NCBI RefSeq assembly: GCF_006345825.1
Contig: NZ_VCIX01000092.1
Location: forward strand, 2,271,345 to 2,335,344
Reading direction: 5' to 3'
Length of the DNA stretch: 64,000 nucleotides
Source of the DNA: Paenibacillus paridis
Lineage (GTDB): Bacteria > Bacillota > Bacilli > Paenibacillales > Paenibacillaceae
Positions 36,165 to 44,000 of this stretch are shown here, piece by piece. Numbering within the stretch: the stretch's first letter is position 1; each line of letters begins with the position of its first letter. The notes under the pieces are model-generated. The model was not told the DNA's origin, did no database searches, and saw nothing but the letters and a program-made list of their open reading frames with translations. The position numbers were made by a program, and so were the translations under genes.

Positions 36165-37505
36165 TTAATGGACAAGGTCCCGCATTCCATATTCGTAAGG
36201 AATGCCCATATTCTCGCGTAGTGTTTTTCCTTCATATTCCTTATGGAACAAACCACGCTCTTGCAAGATGGGTACAACCTGATTTACAAAATCCGCAACA
36301 CCATCAAAAGATACATCAGGTACAACTGAGAATCCGTCACATGCTTCAGCCAAAAACCATTCTTCTAAAAAGTCAGCAACCTGTGTAGGTGTGCCTGCAA
36401 CGACAGGATGATAGTTGATCACTCCGTGAGCGAGAACATCTCGAACGGATAGCCCTTGCAATAACAACTTCAAAGCTATTGGAGAACGTGGGTCCCTTGG
36501 GTTGGCATATGCATTTTTCAACAAGTCAGCCGGTAATGGTTTATCAATATCAACCAAGTTTACCGATAAGGGAATACCAATCATGGAACCGAGATAACTT
36601 ACCCTATTGGTGATTTCCTGGGGATTGAAGTTCATAAGCTGTTTCCGACGATCCAGAGCTTCTTCTTCCGTTGAAGCCAGAGAAAACATAAAACCTGCAA
36701 ACATCTTGATATCATCGGGGTTTCGACCGAAACGGACAGCACTTTGTCGGATTGCTTGTCTGTGTTCACGAGCAGACGCTATATCATAAGGATTGGCGTA
36801 AACACCCGAAGCATATTTCCCAGCCAATTCTAGCCCCTCTCTTCCTCCTCCTGCCTGGAAAATAACAGGCTGTCCTTGCTCGGAAGGGGGAATGGGCAGA
36901 GGACCACGAGATGCATAATATTGACCCTGAAGGTTTATAGGCTGGATTTTGTCCATATCAGCAAACTCCCCTCCTTCTACATCTAACGTCCATGCATCTG
37001 ATCCCCAACTTCCCCATAAAGCCTGAACAATTTGTATGCTCTCATTAGCCTTGTCATATCGTTCTTTGCGTTCGGTAACCCGGGCACCGAAATTGGCTGC
37101 CGCTAAGGGGTCGGATGTGGTAACCGCATTCCATCCCACACGACCATGACTGATTACATCCAGTGCTTTGAACTGACGTGCGATATTGTATGGGTAATTA
37201 AATGTCGTAGAGAGTGTAGCAACAAGCCCAATGTGTTTTGTCTCTCTTGCTACAGCCATTAGTGCCAACATAGGGTCCATAGGGAACATAGGTGTCTGAG
37301 GACCTAAGTTGTTGGATAATACTGGAGTATCGGCAATGAAGATCATTTGAAATTTTCCTTGTTCAGCTAATTTAGCCCGCTCAACATAACTATCCATATT
37401 GGTGTAAGCTGCAGGGTTTGTGCCAGGCATCCTCCATGCACTGAATTCCGCTCCATACCCGGAAACCATCTGCAGAGCCAGTTGCATTTCACTTCTCTTT
37501 TTCAT
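36165..37505 (-). CDS. NtaA/SnaA/DszA-type FMN-dependent monooxygenase
   Basis: Luciferase-fold flavin monooxygenase, about 446 residues, the usual size of this group, which uses FMNH2 from a separate reductase to oxidise compounds such as nitrilotriacetate, alkyl sulfides or sulfones. ATG 37505 (MKKRSEMQL) is chosen because AAGGAG lies ahead; the ATG six codons earlier lacks a site. Diagnostic segments: FSAWRMPGTNPAAYTN, MIFIADTP, FNYPYNIARQFKALDVISHGR, VGWNAVTTSDPLAAANFG and VIFQAGGGREGLELAGKYA. No flavin reductase is visible nearby. Neighbouring MarR, HxlR and Gfo/Idh genes suggest a small catabolic or sulfur-scavenging module. The substrate is unknown. Confidence 0.9.
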   Translation of the reverse strand: MKKRSEMQLALQMVSGYGAEFSAWRMPGTNPAAYTNMDSYVERAKLAEQGKFQMIFIADTPVLSNNLGPQTPMFPMDPMLALMAVARETKHIGLVATLSTTFNYPYNIARQFKALDVISHGRVGWNAVTTSDPLAAANFGARVTERKERYDKANESIQIVQALWGSWGSDAWTLDVEGGEFADMDKIQPINLQGQYYASRGPLPIPPSEQGQPVIFQAGGGREGLELAGKYASGVYANPYDIASAREHRQAIRQSAVRFGRNPDDIKMFAGFMFSLASTEEEALDRRKQLMNFNPQEITNRVSYLGSMIGIPLSVNLVDIDKPLPADLLKNAYANPRDPRSPIALKLLLQGLSVRDVLAHGVINYHPVVAGTPTQVADFLEEWFLAEACDGFSVVPDVSFDGVADFVNQVVPILQERGLFHKEYEGKTLRENMGIPYEYGMRDLVH

Positions 37506-37575
37506 GTCGTTCTTCTCCTTCATTACGAATGGGCCAAGAGTGGAATTGCCCTATTTTAGCGCTATAATAATTAGC

Positions 37576-37640
37576 CATCTGCAAAGAGGGCAATAAGAAT
37601 GAACATAGTACCACTGTTTTATTTTTAAATTAGGAGTGAT
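37576..37640 (+). repeat. Duplicated leader segment, orphan copy
   Basis: TGCAAAGAGGGCAATA and ATGAACATAGTAC, followed about 25 bases later by TAGGAGTGAT, repeat the leader and ribosome site of the HxlR gene (39153-39220). No gene follows this copy on the plus strand; the next gene ends here on the minus strand. It marks either a lost second HxlR-type gene or a shared operator. Confidence 0.65.
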
Positions 37641-37704
37641 TGCAAAAGATCAAGAATACGCATCTGCAATGTGCTGGATCGCTGCGAATTCGAGTTTTTT
37701 AGCA

Positions 37705-38808
37705 TTAAAAGTATTGACGTTCACCGGTCTGTGCTGATTTTTCGACGGCATCAAGTAACTGATGAAGTTTCACCGCATCTTCGAAATTAGGTGCTAAGGA
37801 TGTACCTTCTTGAATATCTTGGGCGAATTTACGATAAGCCTGAGCCATATTCAGAACAAAGCCTGAGTCATTTTTTAGAGATAGTGGAGCCCAGTAATAG
37901 GCATCGGGAATGGTTAGTTCACGAAGCTCGTTGTCAGTGGGTCCTGCACCGCGTAATTGATGTGATCCGAATTGAATAGATGCAGGCGCACTCAGAACGA
38001 TTGTGCCCTCATCTCCAAAAATTTCAAGTGTAAGTCCTGTTTGATGTTTGACTCCACCTTGAATATGAACACTGGCTGCGGCACCACTCGTTAATTTTCC
38101 AGTAATCAGTATTTGATCATCTGTCGTCTTCTTGATAACCTTCTGAATATCCACTAATTCAACTTCAGGAAACTGTTGTGCTGTATGGGCAGAGAGTTCG
38201 GTAAAGTCCCCAAGCATGTGGGTAAATGCATCCAAATTATGTCCACCTAGAATGGTCAGCAAGTTCCCTCCAATCTTTCGATCAAACAAGTATGCACTGG
38301 ACTTGTCACCCACGCCGCCCATGCCATTAATGGATATCTTTAGATTGGCAGATAATACTTTTCCAACATAACCTTCTGCCAATAAATCTTTTACATACTG
38401 AACGGCAGGGGCTTGTCTGGCCTGCAATCCAATCGCATTTGGCAATTGTGCGGATGCTACCCATTCCTGCATTTCAAGTGCTTCACCTGTATTTGATCCC
38501 AGTGGCCATTCGCAATAGATCGGTTTTCCAGCAGGCGTAATGGTCTTAACGGCATGATAATGTTCCTTGACGTTAATACTGACGACGACCATGTCCACAT
38601 CAGGATGTTGAGCCAGCTCCACCATGTTATCAAAGCCGTGATCTGCATGGAAAGCTTCTGCGCTCTTCTTCGCACTCGTCATATTGCTTGTCCCCACAGC
38701 TGTAAGCTCAAACTCATCCAAATGCTCAATGGCCGGAATATGTGTACCACTCGCCCAACCATTATTAATTGAAGCACCTATAATTCCTGTACGAATTTTA
38801 TTACTCAA
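37705..38808 (-). CDS. Gfo/Idh/MocA family protein, Gal80-like
   Basis: NAD(P)-binding oxidoreductase-fold protein of 367 residues, starting with TTG 38808 (AAGGGAG ten bases upstream). Residues 1-125 form a Rossmann domain; the start IGASINNGWASGTHIPAI has the Gly-rich loop and the GW insertion typical of Gal80-like members. Where catalytic members carry EKP, this protein reads CEWPLGSN, lacking the catalytic Lys. The C-terminal dimerisation and sugar-binding domain contains GGVGDKSSAYLFDRKIGG and GGHNLDAFTHMLGDF. It may be a non-redox sensor or have altered chemistry. It is divergent from the HxlR gene. Confidence 0.85.
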   Translation of the reverse strand: MSNKIRTGIIGASINNGWASGTHIPAIEHLDEFELTAVGTSNMTSAKKSAEAFHADHGFDNMVELAQHPDVDMVVVSINVKEHYHAVKTITPAGKPIYCEWPLGSNTGEALEMQEWVASAQLPNAIGLQARQAPAVQYVKDLLAEGYVGKVLSANLKISINGMGGVGDKSSAYLFDRKIGGNLLTILGGHNLDAFTHMLGDFTELSAHTAQQFPEVELVDIQKVIKKTTDDQILITGKLTSGAAASVHIQGGVKHQTGLTLEIFGDEGTIVLSAPASIQFGSHQLRGAGPTDNELRELTIPDAYYWAPLSLKNDSGFVLNMAQAYRKFAQDIQEGTSLAPNFEDAVKLHQLLDAVEKSAQTGERQYF

Positions 38809-38867
38809 TGTAAAATATCTCCCTTATTTTAAATGTATTATCTCAGCCGGTCCTGATCTTCAACGGA

Positions 38868-39030
38868 TCAACCACTTATAAAAAATTCTTGATATGTTTT
38901 TCGTCCAAATCCATTTATTAATTCATCAATTGCTTGATACTCTTAGGAAAAGTCGCTTCTGCCTGTATTTTGCGCTCGTATAGGTCATACCATGCTGCAG
39001 CCACTGAAAGTTGAAGTCTATTTACTTTAT
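38868..39030 (-). pseudogene. Remnant of a deleted gene between operator and Gfo/Idh gene
   Basis: Minus-strand coding-like sequence: VAAAWYDLYERKIQAEATFP, KSIKQ, then after one frameshift AIDELINGFGRKTYQEFFIS and a TGA at 38868. AAAGGGGG upstream at about 39045 could be its old ribosome site, but only a few codons separate the two, so most of the gene is gone. It lies directly behind the MarR-type palindromes, hence was probably their original target. Family not recognised. Confidence 0.45.
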
Positions 39031-39064
39031 TCCCTTATCAGTACCCCCTTTCTGTGTTATATTT

Positions 39065-39112
39065 ATTTAGCTTACTAAATATAAATCCTAATTTTTATTT
39101 AGCTTGCTAACT
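39065..39112. promoter_or_regulatory. Two probable MarR operators
   Basis: ATTTAG-CTTA-CTAAAT at 39065-39080 is a perfect palindrome with the same arms as the one before the MarR gene. A second, partly conserved copy ATTTAG-CTTG-CTAACT lies at 39097-39112. The 32-base centre-to-centre distance is three helical turns, so the two dimers would bind the same face. Confidence 0.65.
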
Positions 39113-39152
39113 GTTTGCTTTTGTTCGATGACATAATCATAAAGTCATTATG

Positions 39153-39220
39153 TTCATTTGCAAAGAGGGCAATATAGATGAACATAGTACAACTTTTTGT
39201 ACCTTAAGAATAGGAGTGAT
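39153..39220 (+). repeat. Duplicated leader segment, HxlR copy
   Basis: Leader of the HxlR-type gene, holding TGCAAAGAGGGCAATA, ATGAACATAGTAC and the ribosome site TAGGAGTGAT. The same blocks at similar spacing occur at 37576-37640 without a following gene. Confidence 0.65.
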
Positions 39221-39224
39221 ATCA

Positions 39225-39593
39225 ATGAGGGTTTGTAATGAAGGATTTGATAAAGAATTTATCGATGATATGAAGGATATGTACGCGATTGCCTTTACCC
39301 AAAATGTTCTTTCAGGACGTTGGAAATATTTCATATTATGGTTTCTAAAAGGAGAAACACGACGTTATACAGATATAAAAAAATTTCTTGGTGGTTTATC
39401 ACAAGGCTCGCTCACAAATCAGCTTAAAGAGTTGGTGAACGATGGGGTTATTAAACGTGAAGTCTATCCGGAAGTTCCTCCGCGGGTAGAGTATTCGTTA
39501 ACGCACAAAGGTATCAAATTACTGCCGATTCTTGAGAAGATGGAAGACTTCGGTAAAGAATACGGTGAAAAACCCGAATCCGATAAAGGTTAG
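39225..39593 (+). CDS. HxlR family transcriptional regulator
   Basis: Winged-helix regulator of 122 residues. ATG 39225 (MRVCNEGFD) follows TAGGAG by eight bases; the frame is open to 39150 but that part is the conserved leader. Family motifs: VLSGRWKYFILWFLKGETRR, YTDIKKFLGGLSQGSLTNQL and VPPRVEYSLTHKGIKLLPIL. Most HxlR proteins have the invariant Cys near residue 10 in a C-P motif; here Cys4 (RVCNEG) is the only candidate and the Pro is absent, so redox or aldehyde sensing is uncertain. It is divergent from the Gfo/Idh gene and convergent with the GH32 gene. Confidence 0.88.
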   Translation: MRVCNEGFDKEFIDDMKDMYAIAFTQNVLSGRWKYFILWFLKGETRRYTDIKKFLGGLSQGSLTNQLKELVNDGVIKREVYPEVPPRVEYSLTHKGIKLLPILEKMEDFGKEYGEKPESDKG

Positions 39594-39606
39594 AACAAGA
39601 AAGATC

Positions 39607-39638
39607 GTCCCATAAGCAAGTTTCCCTGCAAATGGGAC
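39607..39638. terminator. Putative terminator between convergent genes
   Basis: GTCCCAT at 39607-39613 pairs with ATGGGAC at 39632-39638 around an 18-base loop; CTCTCTT follows on the plus strand and TCTTTCTT on the minus strand. Short stem, so confidence is moderate. Confidence 0.45.
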
Positions 39639-39645
39639 AGCTCTC

Positions 39646-41067
39646 TTATAAAGTTTCGATCTTGAACCGGCCAAACTTCACTGTTCCCTGACTGACGAAC
39701 AAGGCAAGCTTTCCATGCTGAATATCATACATTCTGGCACTCAGCGCCACTTCCCCGCCAACGTAAATTTCGCAAATCGTACCGTCGATAAACACCTTAA
39801 GCTCATATTCCCGTTCTGGCTGCAGCTTAATTGGACGTTCCAGCTCCACCTCATAAGGAAAGGTTTTTCCCCCTTCTTCTGATTGCATAATCGGCCCACG
39901 AAAAGTGATCCGGTTACGCTGGGGTTCCAGCGTGATGTAGTAGGCAAAATCCAGATTCTCCCCTGCCCGCAGCATAAAACCAAGACCCTGGGTTGTCCCA
40001 GAGAATTGAACGGTTGCAGAAACCTTGCATAGTTCAGGCAACTCCTCCTGCGAGATACAGCCGGCAAATGCATAAGGAGATTCACAGAGGAGAAGATTAT
40101 CCGAAATCGACCAGTCTCCAACGATTCCCCCAAAACTTGTAGGTACCTGTTCACCAAAGATAGAGTCAACCGTTTCGGGAACTTTCACACCGAGCGTTCC
40201 ATCCGGACGTTGACTAATTTCATGTACAACCAGATTACCTCCCCAATCCCAGGTATCGTAATCTTTGCCTGAAGCTTTCTGCGGGTTCCAGCCGAATAAA
40301 TCGTCATTTTTCGTCGGATTCCAGCCGAACAAATAACGTTTTTGTCCATCGGATACCGACTTGGCAGCATAATAGGCACGTCCGTCAAAAGCTTCTTCTT
40401 GCGGAGTAATCCACGGCCCGTTCAAAGATCGACTCATCCTGTAAAAGGTGCCGAAACGCCCCGTATATGACGAATAGATCAAATACCACCAGTCTCCCAT
40501 CCGGAACAAGTCCGGGCACTCGTGCGCTCCTACATGCAAGTTCGGTGCATACAGCGGTTCCCGATATTCCCATTGCTTTAGATCCTTGGACGACAGCAGA
40601 CCGGTACAGCCTTTGCGGTTCGTTGCCCCCTTCTTCAGGGCTGCAATCAGCATCCAGTATTGCCCTTCTTCCTCATTCCAGAACACAAAGGGATCACGCC
40701 AGTCAGCTAGTTCATAGATTTCCCCATCTGGACCAAAAGTATCTTCGGGGACCGGCTCCCATGTTTTCATATCTTTGCTGATGGCATGGCAGGCGAACTG
40801 TTTTCCTTCGGGAAAGATGCAATAAAACATATGATAGACATCGTCTACTTTCAGAATATGTCCGGTCCCGCCTTCGATCTTGCAAGCCCCGTCTTCCCTG
40901 TAATTCACGAAATCCTTTGTTCTAAGTAAATGCCAGCCGTGGTCAAGTCCCTCGCGGTGATTATCTCTCCAACCATGCAGATAGAATAGCTTAAACTCTC
41001 CATCTTCGTAATAAGGAATAACATCCCCTACCCACGCATTATTCGGCCGATAGAAAAATTCTCTCAT
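39646..41067 (-). CDS. GH32-type glycoside hydrolase, short form without signal peptide
   Basis: Beta-propeller enzyme of the GH32/GH43 type, 473 residues. ATG 41067 (MREFFYRP) has AAAGGAG upstream; the frame is open back to 41103 but without a site. The three acidic residues are in place: Asp15 in NNAWVGDVIPYY, Asp125 in WRDPFVFW and Glu183 in HECPDLF. The C-terminal beta-sandwich (about 330-473) has ISLEPQRN-like and DGTICEIYVGGEVALS strands, as in GH32. With no signal peptide it should act in the cytoplasm on imported fructo-oligosaccharides or sucrose-like sugars. It follows the big fructanase gene by 13 bases and is the last gene of the locus. Confidence 0.88.
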   Translation of the reverse strand: MREFFYRPNNAWVGDVIPYYEDGEFKLFYLHGWRDNHREGLDHGWHLLRTKDFVNYREDGACKIEGGTGHILKVDDVYHMFYCIFPEGKQFACHAISKDMKTWEPVPEDTFGPDGEIYELADWRDPFVFWNEEEGQYWMLIAALKKGATNRKGCTGLLSSKDLKQWEYREPLYAPNLHVGAHECPDLFRMGDWWYLIYSSYTGRFGTFYRMSRSLNGPWITPQEEAFDGRAYYAAKSVSDGQKRYLFGWNPTKNDDLFGWNPQKASGKDYDTWDWGGNLVVHEISQRPDGTLGVKVPETVDSIFGEQVPTSFGGIVGDWSISDNLLLCESPYAFAGCISQEELPELCKVSATVQFSGTTQGLGFMLRAGENLDFAYYITLEPQRNRITFRGPIMQSEEGGKTFPYEVELERPIKLQPEREYELKVFIDGTICEIYVGGEVALSARMYDIQHGKLALFVSQGTVKFGRFKIETL

Positions 41068-41080
41068 GCTGTTTCTCCTT

Positions 41081-44000
41081 TCAGTTATTTCCGATACTAT
41101 CAATCAATCGCGAAAGGATTTGCGCACTTTCTGCGCGGTTCACTTTATCGTGTGGCATAAATAATTCGTTACCGCGGCCGCTGATTAGTCCAAGCTCCTT
41201 CACAGCTGAGACCGCATCCTTTGCCCAGCTGCTAACTTGGCTGGCATCTTTGAAACTGTTCATTCCATTTGTGGTAGCGTTCCATCCTGTATGGAATTCA
41301 TAAGCTTTGAGAATCATAACCGCCATCTCCTCACGGCTTAAGGTATCCTCCGGCGCAAATGTATCCACGCTTCTTCCGGATACTATTCCGGCTTCTGATA
41401 CTGCAGCAATCGACGAAGCGTACCACTTAGTTGGAACAACATCCTTGAACGAGATTGGCTTCGAGGATTCCAACCGGAGAGTCCGGCCGATTAACGAAGC
41501 GAATTCAGCTCTGGTCACGAATTGTTTCGGTGCAAATGACGTTTCACTTACACCAAAAACAATTTGTTTAGCGGCCATCTTTTTTATTACATCATAGGCC
41601 CAATACGACGCCTGAATATCATCAAACGATTTGTCATAGTTGAAGACGCCATACATACTGAAATGGCTTACTTCCGCAATCAGCTTACCGTTTACACTCG
41701 CACCGCCGACATATTCCATGCTACCGTCTTCAGCGATAAAATAAATGCCTCTCTGTGTCTGATGAGAAGTCTCATTTTCACTCAGCCTAATGGTGACCGG
41801 CTTAGAAAATTTTTTAAGCTGCAGAACTGTTCCATCGGCTTTTATAATAGATAATTTGAAATTATAGACATCTCCTAAAGCAGATATTTCTGCTTTATTC
41901 TGGTTTTTGGTACGATCAAGAAGTTCTTTGAGCTGATCAGCAGATAATGAGTCCATTTCATATGAGATTTGCGCATGTTCAAGTTCGTCTTTTGTAACCA
42001 GCTCCTGCAAATCTGTTAATACTTCTACGGGAACTTCAATTTCGGTCCCACTATTTTTAATCTTCAAAGCGTTCTTGCCGTCATTTCCCGCTGTTTTAAC
42101 CGGGAACAGCACCTGCCGTTCTCCTTTAGCCATTTCAAATGACAAACTGCTCTGATTATTCGGGTTGCTTGCAGTCACCACAGAGTTGTTTGGCGGGCTG
42201 GTAGGACCGGCTTCGTTGATTGGATCGATCACCTTAACCGGTACATTGAAGTCATCAACATTAATGTGCCCAAAGCCGCCGGTTGATTGGTCAACCACCT
42301 TCAGGTAAAGCTCCTCGCCGATATATGGCGACGCATCCCAAATCTTACGCTGATACTCCTCATAATTCGTGGCAGTCTCTTTAAACAGCTCTTTGCCGTC
42401 CGATGCCCGCACCAGCGCCACATATAGCTTGGCGATATCACGCCCACCGCTTATCAGGAAGTTAATCTTGCCGTTACCGCCAAGGACGAAATTTTGTGAT
42501 TTCAACGTTCCCGTCAAACTATCACCGCCCGCCCCCTCGTTAAAGCCCCACAAATGATAGCCGCCAGGAATTTTATGTGACGGATTGAAGTAGATCGTCT
42601 CCCAGAAAAACTGGGTATCCGTCACATGAGCATCCTGGAAAGCGTCTCCTTCTGTAATCCAGCCTGTTAAATCACCTGTAGCAAAGTCATGGTTAGTCAA
42701 ATCCGTAATATCGGTGAACACGGAGTTGTCCCAGTTATCAGGTACATAGACCGGAGCAGCCGGTTCACCTGTCAATGCATTCATCTCCCATACTTCCATC
42801 GACTTGACCGTAATATCGTTGTCTCCCCAGACCTGCAAGCCCAATGAGTCGTATCTGCCTACGTAAACGCGGGTTGTCAGTTTTTTCTTGTTATTGGCAA
42901 ATGCTTCGACAACCGATCGGTCGAGAAAAATATGCAGTTTCAGGTTCTCTCCGTCCAGATCCACATATCCGCCTTGAATGCCATCCACACGAACATCCGG
43001 ATCAATACTGCTCTTAGTCCGGTCCACATTGAAGGTACCATCCGTCTTGTCATAATATATCAGCGTTTCTTCCTGCCCGTTATCAGAGCGCCGCACCTTA
43101 AGACCGAATTTCTCGGCTTCGCCCGGGTCAATTTCCATCATAATCTCCAGCATGTCGCCTTTGACATTGTGGATCAATTGATTGGCAGTCTGTAAATTTT
43201 TTTCTGAAAAATTTACCAATTTTTCTCCTCGCAGACTCTGCAATTCTTGAATCGGCTCAATGCGCAATTCATCATGCTCATCCAGGCTTAATGAAACCGG
43301 AAGTGCTAGATTATGAGCCCATCCGGCCTGATATTCAGCTTGAGGCGTTCTTACATTCTGCACCATCGAATATATGACCGTTCTTCCGTCAGGGGTGACC
43401 ATACCACTCTCTGCGGTTAAATAACCATCACCCACATCTAATTTAGATGGTTCCTCCTGATCAGGTATAAATTTAAAATTGTACCGGTCCCAGGTTCCAA
43501 TCCAGTAAAAAACCTCAACATCTCTTTGCACATCATTCGCTGGTGGAACTTGCTCCGGCTTTTCATGTGGATTAATCATGAAGATATACTTTTGATTGCC
43601 CATGCTATCTTCACCTATCGGTAGTAATACGGGCAGTTCCCATACCGTACCAAGCTCCGGGTACAGGCTTCTGTCACTAACGTATAATGGTCCCTTATAC
43701 TCCCAGTTGTACATATCATCGGAAACGTATACCAATGCTGTTCCGCTATTGAAGTCTTGAAGACCCGATGTTACTAGTTGATACCACTTGTCTGTTTCAT
43801 TGTCATACCATACAAACGGGTCCCTGAATTCGTTATGAATACCGTTTCCATTTTGCTCTGTAACCGGTTCAGGATATTTAGTCCATTTCTCTAAATTAGG
43901 GTCCGACAAATCGGCTGGAGTCGCAAGCCCTGTTCTTTGGTTCGGCGACATAGAGTCATTGCCAGCAGTGTAGAACAAAACAGGATTGCCGTCGCGGTCA

